Shown: positions 38,111 through 48,107, counted from the first letter of the stretch. The stretch: 64,000 nucleotides of DNA from JAMXLO01 sp963812075 (GCA_963812075.1 CAWETN010000010.1:620001-684000), one strand, 5' to 3'. Notes: generated by a model from the letters alone, not told the origin. A program made the numbers and translations.

Positions 38111-38769
38111 ATGGCCGCCGGAAGCATGGGAGCCGATATCGCGCGCTCCGCGCTGATCGTCGTCGACATGCAGAACGACTTCCTGCACCGCGACGGGAAT
38201 TTCTCGCACATCGCCCGCGAACACCCGGAGGCGAACATCGACATGGCCTTCCTGGCGGGCACGATTCCACATGTCCAGGACCTGGCGGGCGCGTTCCGCG
38301 CCGCCGGCAGGCCCGTCGTCTACTGCGTCCATGTGCTCAAGCCGGACTACTCGGACGCTGCGTTTCCCTATTGGCGGGTGGGGCTCGAGCCGACCAGTTG
38401 GAACCGCACGCACTGCGTCGAGGGCACCTGGGGCGCCGAGATCATCGACGAGCTGAAGCCGCTGCCGGGCGAACCGGTCATCGTGAAGAAGGGGTTCGGC
38501 GGGTTCGCCAACACGGCGATGGATACCGTGCTGCGTAACCGGGGGATCACCACCTGCGTCGTGGCGGGCGTCACGACCTGTGTCTGCGTTTCCTGCACGG
38601 TACGCGGCGGCCTGGAGTGCACAACTACCGCATGATCGTCGCCGGCGACGGCGTGGCCGAAGTCTCGCGCGACACGCACGCCGCCGAACTGAAGACGATG
38701 GATCGCATCCTGGCCGACGTGAAGACCACCGCCGGGATCAAGGCCATGCTGGCCGCCATCCGGCCATAG
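38111..38769 (+). CDS. Isochorismatase-family cysteine hydrolase (frameshifted)
   Basis: Cysteine hydrolase acting on amides or vinyl ethers (N-carbamoylsarcosine amidase, nicotinamidase, isochorismatase and similar). The Met at 38111 has GGAGG five bases upstream. The Asp-Lys-Cys triad fits D19 (IVVDMQNDF), the Lys in IVKKGFGG and the Cys in AGVTTCVCVS. After GGLE near 38615 the frame slips by one base; in the next frame it continues NYRMIVAGDGVAEVSRDTHAAELKT to a normal end at 38769. About 219 residues in all. It is divergent from rlmI and convergent with hemA. The substrate is not determinable. Confidence 0.85.
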
Positions 38770-38773
38770 CGGC

Positions 38774-39978
38774 TCAGGCGGCGGCGCGCCGCTCCGGCCG
38801 CAGGATCGCCGTCAGCGCCGCCAGCAGCCGGTCCATCATCGCATCGGTGTGCAGCGGCGTCGGCGTCAGCCGCAGCCGCTCGTCGCCACGCGGCACGGTG
38901 GGATAGTTGATCGGCGTCGCGTACATGCCGAACTCGTCGAGCAGCCGCCGGCTCACCGCGCTGCACCGCGCCGCATCGCCGATATGCAGCGGCACGATAT
39001 GGCTGTCCGATGCCAGCACCGGCAGTCCCGCCGCGGCGAGCCGGTGCTTCAGCGTATCGGCACGCTCGAACAGCGCGGCCCGGCGCGCCGCGTCGCCGCG
39101 CACATGCCGCACGCTGGCCAGCGCGGCCGCGGCGACCATCGGCGGCAGCGAGGTGGTGAAGATGAAGCCGGGGGCGGAGGAGCGGACGAAGTCCACCACC
39201 GTCGGCGTCACCGGCGATGTAGCCGCCATGGCAGCCGAACGCCTTGGCGAGCGTGCCCTCGATCATGTCGATCCTCGCCGCCACGCCGTCGCGCTCCGCC
39301 ACGCCGGCGCCGGGCGGGCCGTACATGCCGACCGCGTGCACCTCGTCGAGATAGGTCATCGCGCCATACCGGTCGGCGAGATCGCAGATCGTGCCGATCG
39401 GGGCGATATCGGCGTCCATCGAGTAGACCGATTTCGAACGCGATCAGCTTCGGCGCGTCGGCGGGCACCGACGACAGCAGGACGTCCAGATGCGCCGTGT
39501 CGTTGTGCCGGAAGATATGGCAGGTGGCGCGCGCGCCCTTGATGCCGGCAATCATCGAGGCGTGGTTGCGCGCGTCGGAGAACACGTGCCAGCCGGGCAT
39601 CGCGTTCAGGATGGTGGACAGCGCCGCCTGGTTGGAGACGAAGCCCGAGGTGAACAGCAGCGCCGCCGGCTTGCCGTGCAGCGTGGCCAGCTCGACCTCC
39701 AGCGCGTCGTGCGCCGGGCTGGTGCCGCTGATGTTGCGCGTGCCGCCGGCCCCGGCGCCCATCTCGCGCGCCGCGGCGCACGCGGCCTCGACCACGGCCG
39801 GATGGCCGCCCATGCCGAGATAGTCGTTCGACGACCACACCACGACCTCGCTGCCGTCCGCCCGGCGATACAGCGGGAAGCGCGCCGCCTGCTTGCGCAG
39901 CGGGGTGAAGCGGCGATAGCGGCCCTGCGCCTCGATACCGGCCAGGGCGTCACGGCAGTGAGCGTGGAACGGATGCAT
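38774..39978 (-). CDS. hemA: 5-aminolevulinate synthase (frameshifted)
   Basis: PLP enzyme joining glycine and succinyl-CoA to 5-aminolevulinate, the first step of tetrapyrrole synthesis in alphaproteobacteria. The first part shows VVVWSSNDYLGMGGHPAV, the glycine-rich GAGAGGTRNISGTS and LFTSGFVSNQAALS. The centre, in another frame, has GAMTYLDEVHAVGMYG and the PLP lysine in GTLAKAFGCHGGYIAG. The C-terminal part (from about 39229) ends in TPINYPTVPRGDERLRLTPTP. Slips lie near 39430 and 39225. The joined length (about 401) is exactly that of the family. As an essential enzyme it is most likely intact in the real genome. Confidence 0.9.
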
Positions 39979-40069
39979 CCTGTGGGTCGCCTCCGACTGC
40001 GGCGCCAGTCTATTGACCTCGGACGCGGCCTGTCATGGGTACATTCCCTGATGCGGGATTAACGATCGG

Positions 40070-40474
40070 TCACTGGACGTAGACGCGCACCTGCTGCGGG
40101 CCGCCGGCCGGCTCGGTCCTGAGGCCCAGATGGATCCGGCTGGCCGCCACCCCCTGGGCCATGATGTCGCGCATCACATCGGCCGCCCGCTGTTGCCCGG
40201 CGGCGGCATCGGCGCCCGCCGGCAGCATGGCGATCACGTCGTACTGGAGCCCCGGCACCCGTGTCTCGGCCTCGTGGACGGCGTAGCGCAGCAGGTCCTG
40301 GTAGTCCGGGTCCGTGCTGGCATAGCCGATGGTGACAAGGGGCGTGCGCGGATCCGCCTTCGGCGCCGGCGGCTTCGCCGCGGTCTCCTCCGGCGAGGGC
40401 GCGAACGTCGTCTGGTCGATCAGCTTGCAGCCGGCGAGCGCCATGCCCGCCAGCAGGACCCATCCCGCTCTCAT
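40070..40474 (-). CDS. Small lipoprotein, function unknown
   Basis: Exported lipoprotein of 134 residues. Signal peptide MRAGWVLLAGMALAGC with a perfect lipobox (LAGC) and no Asp at the next position (KL follows), so outer-membrane sorting is likely. A Pro/Ala/Lys linker (SPEETAAKPPAPKADP) leads to one alpha/beta domain (PLVTIGYASTDPDYQDLLRYAV, ending IHLGLRTE...VRVYVQ). The closing part recalls OmpA-like peptidoglycan-binding ends, but the key residues are not clear. Divergent from the M20 amidohydrolase gene. Confidence 0.8.
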   Translation of the reverse strand: MRAGWVLLAGMALAGCKLIDQTTFAPSPEETAAKPPAPKADPRTPLVTIGYASTDPDYQDLLRYAVHEAETRVPGLQYDVIAMLPAGADAAAGQQRAADVMRDIMAQGVAASRIHLGLRTEPAGGPQQVRVYVQ

Positions 40475-40545
40475 GCCGACCACTGTCTTGCAGCAAGCCG
40501 GGCGGCGGGCAAGATGGCCGCCAGCACCGGCAGGGACTCCACGGC

Positions 40546-41795
40546 ATGTCCGCTCAGACCAACCAGCGTATCGACGGCAAGCGGCTGTGGGACAGCCTGA
40601 TGGGGATGGCGGAGATCGGCGCCACGCCGAAGGGCGGGGTGCGGCGGCTGACGCTGACGGAGGTGGACCGGCGCGGCCGCGACCGGTTCCGTGCCGAGTG
40701 CGAGGCGGCCGGGCTGACCGTGCGCGTCGACGCCATCGGCAACATGTTCGCCCGCCGCGCCGGCCGCGACCCAAACCGCCTGCCGGTCCTGTTCGGCAGC
40801 CACCTCGACAGCCAGCCCTCGGGCGGCAAGTTCGACGGCGCTCTCGGCGTGCTTGCCGGGCTCGAGGTGATGCATACGCTGAACGATCTGGGCATCGTCA
40901 CCGAGGCGCCGCTCGAGCTGGTGAACTGGACCGATGAGGAGGGCAGCCGGTTCGGCCATCGCTGATGGGATCCGGCGTGTGGTCGGGCGTGTTCCCGCTG
41001 GACAAGGCCTATGCGCTCGCCGACGTGGAGGGCGTGACCGTGCGCACGGCGCTGGACGGCATCGGCTATCGCGGCGCCGAGTCGGCTGCCGCGTTCCCGG
41101 CCGATGCCTATTTCGAGCTGCATATCGAGCAGGGGCCGATCCTGGAGCGGGAGGCGAAGCAGATCGGCATCGTCACCGGCGCGCAGGCCATGGTGTGGTA
41201 CGACGCGGTCGCCACCGGCCAGGATTCGCACGCCGGCACCACCCCGCCCTCGGCGCGCAGGGACGCGCTGGTGTGCGCGGCGCGGATCATCGACCTGGTC
41301 GATCGCCTGATGCGGGCGCGCGGCGAGGACGGCCGCGGCACCGTCGGGCAGCTGCTGGTGTCGCCGAACAGCCGCAACGTGGTGCCGGGCGAGGTGCGCT
41401 TCTCGGTGGAGTTCCGCCATCCCTCCGACGCCGAGGTGGATCGGCTGGACGCGCAGTTCCCAATTGAAGCGGCCAGCATCGCGGACGATTGTGGGGTGGC
41501 GCTCGAGCTGACGCAGCTGTTCAAGATCGCCGCGCAGCCGTTCGATCCGGGCTGCGTGGACCTGGTGCGGCAGGGGGCGGCGAAGCTGGGCTACGGCGCG
41601 CGCGAGATCGTCTCGGGCGCGGGCCACGATGCGGTGTACGTGGCACGGCACGTTCCCACGGCGATGATCTTCACGCCGTGCAAGGACGGCCTGTCGCACA
41701 ACGAGGCGGAGAGCATCGAGCCGGAGGAGGCTGAAGCGGGCGCGCAGGTGCTGTTCGAGGCGGTCCTGGCGCGGGCGAACAGCGTTGCCAATTAA
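40546..41795 (+). CDS. Zn-dependent M20 amidohydrolase (allantoate/N-carbamoyl amino acid type), frameshifted
   Basis: Member of the AllC/HyuC family, which removes the carbamoyl or ureido group of allantoate, N-carbamoyl-amino acids or beta-ureidopropionate. Metal-site motifs are visible: FGSHLDSQPSGGKFDGALGV (His-Asp) and NWTDEEGSRF (the Glu-Glu pair). In the second part are HIEQGPILERE, GQDSHAGTTPPSARRDA and SGAGHDAVYVAR. The frame breaks at about 40961, where inserting one C into GGCCATCG gives the expected GPSLMGSGVWSGVF, a clean one-base loss in a C run. The restored length is about 416 residues, normal. Confidence 0.9.
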
Positions 41796-41858
41796 CGCCT
41801 GTGCGCTGGGCTGCGCTTAGCCAGAGCGCATGCTGATGAAATCCCAGGTGGCCAAACG

Positions 41859-42074
41859 CTACCGGCCATTGCCGAACTGAGCCAAGGCGGCACAGCCATT
41901 GTCGTAGGCGCGCTGCAAAGTCTTGAATGACTCACGCGAGGCACGGACAACGGCTATGCCGTCCGTGTCGTCCAGCACGATTTCCCAAGAGAAGCCACGG
42001 CGGCGGGATGCGTCGTTGGCCTTCACGACGACGCGGTAGCGGGCGTCGGATGGCTGGGGTTTGTGGTTTGTCAT
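41859..42074 (-). CDS. Small hypothetical protein (71 aa)
   Basis: Unrecognised small basic protein. The sequence RYRVVVKANDASRRRGFSWEIV then VVRASRESFKTLQRAYDNGCAALAQF reads as strand-strand-helix with good coding character. It may belong to a conserved small-protein family, but I cannot name one. It is isolated; upstream lies a palindromic repeat. Start and strand are supported by the coherent composition of the whole frame. Confidence 0.6.
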   Translation of the reverse strand: MTNHKPQPSDARYRVVVKANDASRRRGFSWEIVLDDTDGIAVVRASRESFKTLQRAYDNGCAALAQFGNGR

Positions 42075-42158
42075 CGGCCAAGCATGTCACCGTTTGCTGC
42101 GTCGCACAAACAGGTCGTCCGGCGGAGCGATACCAAGCCCCGCCGAGAGCGACTTTTG

Positions 42159-42220
42159 CCGTCATGACCGGCGAAGGCCGTCCGCACAAGGGATGGCCGG
42201 GCCACCCCCGGCGATGACGG
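42159..42220. repeat. Palindromic intergenic repeat (TCATGGCCGG-like)
   Basis: Arms CCGTCATGACCGG (42159-42171) and CCGGCGATGACGG (42208-42220) match at 11 of 13 positions, with GGATGGCCGGGCCACCC between. Its TCAT...CCGG core and the GGCCGGGCCA spacer resemble the repeat at 46783-46868. The stretch 42075-42392 has no gene: the repeat fills part of it and the rest (42221-42392) shows no clear signal and is richer in A+T than its neighbours. Confidence 0.5.
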
Positions 42221-42392
42221 TGTTGGGGCACGGTTATTGGGAGTCGGTATGAGTCCCGCTCAGGAGGGCTGGTATAGGCGATAGTTTTGATCGAGAGCCA
42301 CGAGCGGACGAGGCGCGACTGTAAAGGCTTATTTTTGTCCAGGCACTGTAATAGCACGGTCACCCCCCATCTGTACACGCTGATACCCAAGA

Positions 42393-42863
42393 ATGTCTTC
42401 GGGGAGAACTCAGGTGCTTGGGCAAAGGTTGTGCAGACCGTCGCTGAAGATCACTCGGCAGCGAAAGCCCGGTGAACCCGATGCCTTCGTCATCGAGATA
42501 TGGAACCCGTTCACCGGCAGCTACCAGCTGGCTGACACCGTAGAGAGTGCCATCGAGCGCGTGGAGGGACTCGCAGGTTTGATCCATCAGATGCAACTTC
42601 GCCGGCATCCCAAGCGGAACCTGCTCGCCGATACGCCCGATGTAACCGGGGTCGATGAGCGCGAATGGGCAGAGTTCCGGATCAATGCCGCGACGTTGCG
42701 CAGCTACGACACGCGGCGCTTTGGTCGCCCGAGCTGGCGGAGAGAGACCGGCCTCACTCTCGCAGCCAACATAACCTGCGCCGGAGTTGGTTACGCCATG
42801 CCCATTCCAGACAGCTCGCCAACTGCCGTGGCATCGATTGCCGGGCATGAGCGGTCGGTGTGA
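42393..42863 (+). CDS. Doubtful hypothetical ORF (156 aa)
   Basis: Open frame with no recognised domain and no clear ribosome site. The middle (PDAFVIEIWNPFTGSYQLADTVESAIERVEGLAGLIH) looks protein-like and amphipathic; the last 50 residues do not. The base composition is noticeably richer in A+T than in flanking genes, which would fit foreign DNA. An overlapping minus-strand frame of similar length has poorer composition. I keep it as possible, perhaps starting downstream of 42393. Confidence 0.35.
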   Translation: MSSGRTQVLGQRLCRPSLKITRQRKPGEPDAFVIEIWNPFTGSYQLADTVESAIERVEGLAGLIHQMQLRRHPKRNLLADTPDVTGVDEREWAEFRINAATLRSYDTRRFGRPSWRRETGLTLAANITCAGVGYAMPIPDSSPTAVASIAGHERSV

Positions 42864-42946
42864 CGACGGAATCTGTCGACGTTGGCATCTTCGCCGACCG
42901 ACAATCGGCGCTTCACGATGCATTAAATCCATTGCAGGAAGTCAAC

Positions 42947-43420
42947 ATGCCCAGCTCCGATGCGTTCACCTTGCCGCGGTCCGGATTGAACGAATTCCTC
43001 TTCGCGCCGGTCGGCACGGAAGCGAATGGCATGACCCTGAGCGTGGTGTCGGTGTTGGCACGGTCGGGCAACGATCCATGGCTGGAGGCGGGCAGGCTGG
43101 CCAGACTGCCGAAGCGGGAAGCGACCGAAAGCCTGGCGCGGATCATCGCCGGTATGCCAACAAGCATCTGGCCATTGCAGACCGCGATGGCGATCGCTGC
43201 CCGTCTGATCGCCCTGCTGCCGGCGCCGTCCGGGGAGTCGGGACTGATTTCAGCCTCAGGTCTTGGCGTAAAGGCCGGTCGTACCGTCGGGTTCGCGGTC
43301 GTGTTGGTGTGCCTCGCATGTGTGCTGGCCTTTCAAGCCGGCCTGTTCGCGACATCGGGCGCCCCAAAGCTCGACGGCAGCAGCGTCGCCGGCTTCGCGG
43401 TATCGCCGCCGCCCCGCTGA
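42947..43420 (+). CDS. Hypothetical protein with C-terminal membrane anchor (157 aa)
   Basis: Unrecognised. The start at 42947 (MPSSDAFTLPRSGLNEFLFA) has AGGAAG at a proper distance. The first 110 residues form a soluble, mostly helical region (SVLARSGNDPWLEAGRLARL, EATESLARIIAGMP). A hydrophobic helix follows (VGFAVVLVCLACVLAFQAG), then a short Ser/Pro tail. It would therefore be tail-anchored with its soluble part inside. It lies upstream of the transketolase gene with a 230-base gap, in which I see no gene. Confidence 0.65.
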   Translation: MPSSDAFTLPRSGLNEFLFAPVGTEANGMTLSVVSVLARSGNDPWLEAGRLARLPKREATESLARIIAGMPTSIWPLQTAMAIAARLIALLPAPSGESGLISASGLGVKAGRTVGFAVVLVCLACVLAFQAGLFATSGAPKLDGSSVAGFAVSPPPR

Positions 43421-43651
43421 CTGCCTGGTGTGCGGGGCTCATGATCGCCGTCCGCGGCGGCTGAGCCCGTTCGTTGCGCGTTGCCTCGGACAGGCCACGA
43501 CGGCAGGCCACGGCATGGATCGGCAGCCTCGCCGCTGCCGCTGTCGGCCGATCCGCTTCCTGCCCCGGCCTGCTGCGTTCGCGAACCGGCCCGGGCTTGC
43601 CCGACCCCCGGGCCTGCTCCTATAGCCGCCACCAGCCCTCCAGGAGACCAC

Positions 43652-45688
43652 ATGGCTGGACCCGACGTAGCCGTTGCCGACAACCCTGTGCTCGCGCACC
43701 AGGCGGAGATCCTGGCCCGACCCCCAACCGAAGCTTGGCGAATGGCAAATGCCATCCGCGCGTTGGCGATCGATGCGGTGGAGGCGGCGAAGTCCGGCCA
43801 TCCGGGCATGCCGATGGGGATGGCCGATGTCGCGACCGCGCTGTGGACGCGCTTCCACAAATTCGATGCCGCCGACCCGCGCTGGCCCGACCGCGACCGT
43901 TTCGTGCTGTCCGCCGGCCACGGCTCCATGCTGCTCTACGCGCTGCTCTACCTCACCGGCCACGACGGCATGGGCATCGAGGAGATCAGGCGGTTCCGCC
44001 AGCTCCACTCGCCGGCGGCGGGACATCCGGAGCACGGCGAGCATCCGGCCATCGAGACCACCACGGGTCCGCTCGGCCAGGGGATCGCCACAGCGGTCGG
44101 CATGGCGATCGCCGAGCGGCTGCTGGCGGCGCGGTTCGGCCGGTCGCTGGTGGATCACCGCACCTGGGTGATCGCCTCGGACGGCGACATGGAGGAGGGC
44201 ATCAGTCACGAGGCGGCGGCGCTGGCCGGCCATCTCTGCCTGTCGAAGATGACCGTGCTCTACGACGACAACCATATCTCGATCGACGGCGACACGGCAC
44301 TGTCCTACTCGGACGACATCGTGAAGCGCTTCTCGGCCTATGGCTGGGCGGCGCGGCGGATCGACGGGCACGACCCCCAGCAGATCAACGCGGCGCTGTC
44401 CTTCGCGATGCGGTCGAAGAAGCCGACACTGATCGCCTGCCGTACCATTATCGGCCTGGGCGCCCCCACCAAGGCCGGCACTGCGGCGACCCACGGCTCG
44501 CCACTCGGCGGGCAGGAGGCGGCGGGGGCGAAGGCCGCCCTGGGCTGGCACGAGCCGCCGTTCAGCGTGCCGGACGATCTGCTGGAGCGTTGGCGGGCGG
44601 CCGGCAGCCGTGGTGCCGGGACGCGTCGGGCCTGGCTCAAGCGCCTCGCCCACAACAGCATGCAGGGCGAGTTCGAACGCGTGATGGCCGGTAAACTGCC
44701 GGACAACTGGCACGAGGCGGTGGCGGCGCTGAAGCAGGAGATCGCCGATACCAAACCCAAGATGGCGACGCGGCAGTCCAGCCAGAAGGCGCTGGAGGCT
44801 CTGGTGCCGGCGACGCCCGAGCTGGTGGGAGGCTCCGCCGACCTGACCGGATCCAACCTGACCTTCGTGAAGTCGATGGGCGTGGTGAACACCGGCAACT
44901 TCTCCGGCCGCTACCTGCACTACGGCGTTCGCGAGCACGGCATGTGCGCCGCGGTGAATGGAATGGCGCTGCACGGCGGGCTCATCCCGTACAGCGGCAC
45001 GTTCTTCGTGTTCACCGACTACATGCGGCCGGCGATCCGCATCGGCGCCATCGCGCGGGCCCACGCGATCCACGTGCTGACCCACGATTCGATCGGCCTG
45101 GGCGAGGATGGCCCGACCCACCAGCCGGTCGAGCACCTCGCCAGCCTGCGCGCCATGCCGCACCTGCATGTGTACCGGCCGGCCGAGGCGATGGAGGTGG
45201 CGGAGTGCTGGGAGCTGGCGATCCGGCGCACCGACGGCCCGAGCCTGCTGGTGCTCACGCGCCAGGCGCTGCCGACGATGCGCACCGACACCGCCGAGAA
45301 CCGCTGCGCCCGCGGCGGCTACGTGCTGGCCGAGGCCGAGGGGCCGCGCGCCGCCACGCTGCTTGCCACCGGTTCCGAGGTGTCGATCGCCATGGAGGCG
45401 CGCGCCGCGCTGGCGTCGGACGGCGTCCAGGTCGCGGTGGTGTCACTTCCCTGTTGGGAGCTGTTCTCCCAGCAGGACGAAGCGTATCGTCGGGCGGTGC
45501 TGGGGGTCGCGCCGCGCATCGGCATCGAGGCTGCCAGCGGATTCGGCTGGGAGCGCTGGCTGGGCGATGACGGGATTTTCATCGGCATGACCGGCTTTGG
45601 GGCCTCGGCACCTTATGAAGATCTTTACAAACACTTCGGTATCACCCCGGACGCCATCGTTGCGGCCGTTCGCAGGCGGCTGGGTTGA
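43652..45688 (+). CDS. tkt: Transketolase
   Basis: Thiamine-diphosphate enzyme moving two-carbon ketol units in the pentose phosphate or Calvin pathways. It is 678 residues and intact. Start at 43652 with GGAG before it. The N-terminal TPP domain has AAKSGHPGMPMGMADVATAL, HSPAAGHPEHGEHPAIETT and the Mg/TPP motif SDGDMEEGISHEAA with DDNHIS. The second domain carries YLHYGVREHGMCAAVNGMAL and DSIGLGEDGPTHQPVEHL. It is the first gene of the tkt-gap-pgk run; its stop codon lies inside an FNR-type box that precedes gap. Confidence 0.97.
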   Translation: MAGPDVAVADNPVLAHQAEILARPPTEAWRMANAIRALAIDAVEAAKSGHPGMPMGMADVATALWTRFHKFDAADPRWPDRDRFVLSAGHGSMLLYALLYLTGHDGMGIEEIRRFRQLHSPAAGHPEHGEHPAIETTTGPLGQGIATAVGMAIAERLLAARFGRSLVDHRTWVIASDGDMEEGISHEAAALAGHLCLSKMTVLYDDNHISIDGDTALSYSDDIVKRFSAYGWAARRIDGHDPQQINAALSFAMRSKKPTLIACRTIIGLGAPTKAGTAATHGSPLGGQEAAGAKAALGWHEPPFSVPDDLLERWRAAGSRGAGTRRAWLKRLAHNSMQGEFERVMAGKLPDNWHEAVAALKQEIADTKPKMATRQSSQKALEALVPATPELVGGSADLTGSNLTFVKSMGVVNTGNFSGRYLHYGVREHGMCAAVNGMALHGGLIPYSGTFFVFTDYMRPAIRIGAIARAHAIHVLTHDSIGLGEDGPTHQPVEHLASLRAMPHLHVYRPAEAMEVAECWELAIRRTDGPSLLVLTRQALPTMRTDTAENRCARGGYVLAEAEGPRAATLLATGSEVSIAMEARAALASDGVQVAVVSLPCWELFSQQDEAYRRAVLGVAPRIGIEAASGFGWERWLGDDGIFIGMTGFGASAPYEDLYKHFGITPDAIVAAVRRRLG

Positions 45689-45698
45689 TCCACGTCAA
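45685..45698 (+). promoter_or_regulatory. FNR/FixK-type box upstream of gap
   Basis: TTGATCCACGTCAA fits the Crp/FNR-superfamily half-site pattern TTGAT-N4-(A/G)TCAA. The 16-base string TTGATCCACGTCAATG occurs identically at 53755. Its centre is about 65 bases before the gap ATG. If the activator sits at -41.5, transcription would start near 45733, leaving a 24-base leader that holds the AAAGGA ribosome site. It overlaps the tkt stop codon. Confidence 0.6.
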
Positions 45699-45756
45699 TG
45701 CCTGGCGCCTCGCCGCACGGCAGTAGGGGCCGGAGAGTAGGGAAAGGACACTGACC

Positions 45757-46770
45757 ATGCCCGTGAAGGTCGCCATCAACGGATTCGGACGCATCGGCCG
45801 CCTGGTGCTGCGTGCGATGATCGAGAGCGGTCGCGACGACCTGGTACCGATCGCGATCAACGATCTCGGCAGCACCGAGGCCAACGCGCACCTGTTCCAC
45901 TACGACAGCGTGCATGGCCGCTTCCCCGGCCAGCTCGAAGTGTCGGGCGACACGATCACCATCCGCTATGGCGGCCGGGTGTGGGGCCCGATCAGGGTCT
46001 CGGCCGAGCGCGATCCGACCAAGGTGCCCTACCAGGGCGTCGACGTCGCCATGGAATGCACCGGCATCTTCACCTCGAAGGAGAAGGCCTCCGCGCTGCT
46101 GACCGCGGGCGCTCGGAAGGTGCTGATCTCGGCACCCGGGGATCACGTGGACGCCACCATCGTCTACGGCGTGAACCACAAGATCCTGACCAAGGAGATG
46201 ACCATCGTCTCCAATGCGTCGTGCACGACGAACTGCCTGGCGCCGATGGCCAAGGTGCTGCACGACAGCTTCGGCATCGAGCGCGGCTACATGGTCACCA
46301 TCCACGCCTATACCGGCGACCAGAACACCGTGGACACGCTGCACAAGGACCTGCATCGCGCCCGCGCCGCCGCGGTATCGGCGATCCCGACCTCGACCGG
46401 CGCGGCACGCGCGGTCGGCCTGGTGATGCCGGAGCTGAAGGGGAAGCTGGACGGCACGGCGATCCGCATCCCGACGCCGAACGTCTCGCTGGTGTCGCTG
46501 GATGTGAACCTGAAGAAGACGCCGACCAAGGACGAGGTCAACGCGGCGATGCTGGACGCGTCCAAGGGTGCGCTGCGGGGCATTCTGGACTACAACACCG
46601 CGCCGTTGGTCAGCATCGACTTCAATCACTCGCCGGCGTCGTGCACCTTCGATGCGACGCAGACGGCCGTGGTCGATGGCGCGCTGGTCCGGGTGATGGG
46701 CTGGTACGACAACGAGTGGGGCTTCTCGAACCGCATGTCGGACACCGCCGCGCTGTTCGGCAGCCTGTAA
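45757..46770 (+). CDS. gap: Glyceraldehyde-3-phosphate dehydrogenase, type I
   Basis: NAD-dependent enzyme of glycolysis/gluconeogenesis, 337 residues and intact. The Rossmann opening VKVAINGFGRIGRLVLRA is followed by the catalytic Cys156 in SNASCTTNC. HAYTGDQNTVDTLHKDLHRA and the C-terminal WYDNEWGFSNRM are standard. Asp32-equivalent NDL in IAINDLGS suggests NAD preference with possible dual use. A ribosome site (AAAGGA) precedes the ATG, and the FNR-type box lies 58 bases upstream. A palindromic repeat separates it from pgk. Confidence 0.97.
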   Translation: MPVKVAINGFGRIGRLVLRAMIESGRDDLVPIAINDLGSTEANAHLFHYDSVHGRFPGQLEVSGDTITIRYGGRVWGPIRVSAERDPTKVPYQGVDVAMECTGIFTSKEKASALLTAGARKVLISAPGDHVDATIVYGVNHKILTKEMTIVSNASCTTNCLAPMAKVLHDSFGIERGYMVTIHAYTGDQNTVDTLHKDLHRARAAAVSAIPTSTGAARAVGLVMPELKGKLDGTAIRIPTPNVSLVSLDVNLKKTPTKDEVNAAMLDASKGALRGILDYNTAPLVSIDFNHSPASCTFDATQTAVVDGALVRVMGWYDNEWGFSNRMSDTAALFGSL

Positions 46771-46782
46771 TCCAGCAACACG

Positions 46783-46868
46783 TCATGGCCGGCCCTGTGC
46801 CGGCCATCCACGCCTTCCTCGGCAGGATCGATGAAGCCGTGGGTGGCCGGGCCAGGCCCCGGCCATGA
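46783..46868. repeat. Palindromic intergenic repeat between gap and pgk
   Basis: Outer arms TCATGGCCGG (46783-46792) and CCGGCCATGA (46859-46868) are exact complements. An inner pair, GGCCATCCACG near 46803 and CGTGGGTGGCC near 46839, is also nearly complementary. A large hairpin or cruciform is therefore possible. Elements of this look are scattered in intergenic regions of related genomes. Here it may reduce read-through from gap into pgk. Confidence 0.55.
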
Positions 46869-46889
46869 AGCGAAGACGCGGGGTCCGCC

Positions 46890-48078
46890 ATGTCCTTTCG
46901 AACCCTCGACGACCTCGATGCGGCCGGCAAGCGCGTGCTGCTGCGCGCTGACCTCAACGTGCCGGTGCGCGACGGCAGGATCAGCGACCTGACCCGGATC
47001 GAACGGCTGACGCCGACCATTCGCGAGCTGGTCGGCAAGGGCGCGAAGGTCATCGTGTGCAGCCACTTCGACCGTCCGAAGGGCAAGCGGGTGCCGGAGA
47101 TGTCGCTGGCGCCGATCGCCACGGCGCTGGGCGACGTGCTGGGCCAGCGGGTGCGCTTCGCCGAGGACTGCGTGGGCATCCCGGCGGAGCAGGCGGTCGA
47201 CCGCATGGCGCCGGGCGACGTCCTGGTGCTGGAGAACACTCGCTTCCATCCCGGCGAGGAGAAGAACGATCCCGCCCTGTCGGCCGATCTGGCGAAACTG
47301 GCCGACGCCTACGTGAACGACGCGTTCTCCGCTGCGCACCGCGCGCACGCCAGCACCGAGGGCGTCGCGCACCTGCTGCCGGCCTATGCCGGCCGGCTGA
47401 TGCAGGCCGAACTCGAGGCGCTGGATGCGGCTCTTGGCAACCCGGTGCGCCCGGTTGCCGCCGTGGTCGGTGGTGCCAAGGTGTCCACCAAGCTCGACCT
47501 GCTCGGCAACCTGGTGAGCAAGGTGAACGCGCTGGTGATCGGCGGGGCGATGGCCAACACGTTCCTGGCGGCACAGGGTCATGCGGTCGGGCGCTCGCTG
47601 CAGGAAGCCGAGATGCATGGGACCGCACGCGAAATCCTCGGGCAGGCCAAGGCAGCGGGGTGCGAGGTTCTGCTGCCGTCCGACGCCGTGGTGGCGGCCG
47701 AGCTGAAGGCCGGCGTGCCAACCCGTACCGTGGGGATCGAGGCGGTGCCGCCCGCCGGTATGATCCTCGACGTCGGGTCCGGCCACGCTGGACGCCCTGA
47801 TCCGGCATCTCGGATCCTGGCGGACCCTGGTGTGGAACGGGCCGCTCGGCGCATTCGAGACGCCGCCGTTCGATGCCGCCACCACCGCGTTCGCCCACGC
47901 CGTGGCCGGCGCGACCGCAAAGGGTACCCTGCGCAGCGTCGCCGGCGGCGGCGACACCGTATCGGCGCTGCGCCACGCCGGCGTGCTCGACCAGATGAGC
48001 TACGTTTCGACGGCGGGCGGCGCGTTCCTGGAGTGGCTGGAGGGAAAGACGCTGCCTGGCGTCGCCGCTCTCGGCTGA
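46890..48078 (+). CDS. pgk: Phosphoglycerate kinase (frameshifted)
   Basis: Glycolytic kinase making ATP from 1,3-bisphosphoglycerate. The N-terminal domain has KRVLLRADLNVPVRDGRI, ICSHFDRPKG-like VCSHFDRPKG, VLVLENTRFHPGEEKNDP and VNDAFSAAHRAHAST. The frame slips by one base near 47778 after MILDVG; the continuation is LVWNGPLGAFETPPFD and the nucleotide-loop VAGGGDTVSAL, ending at 48078. The restored product is about 396 residues, the normal length. Because pgk is near-essential, the slip is most probably in the sequence data. Confidence 0.93.
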
Positions 48079-48087
48079 ATCCTCTGC

Positions 48088-48107
48088 CTGATCACTACAC
48101 TGATCAG
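48088..48107. terminator. Hairpin after pgk
   Basis: CTGATCA (48088-48094), a six-base loop and TGATCAG (48101-48107) form a 7-bp stem just after the pgk stop, overlapping the end of the convergent dehydrogenase gene. There is no T-tract. A convergent-gene terminator is likely but weakly supported. Confidence 0.35.

Noticed and set aside
42360..42932. 190-codon minus-strand frame in the AT-richer region
   Set aside because: No ribosome site, mixed composition and competing plus-strand frame; neither is convincing, and this one less.
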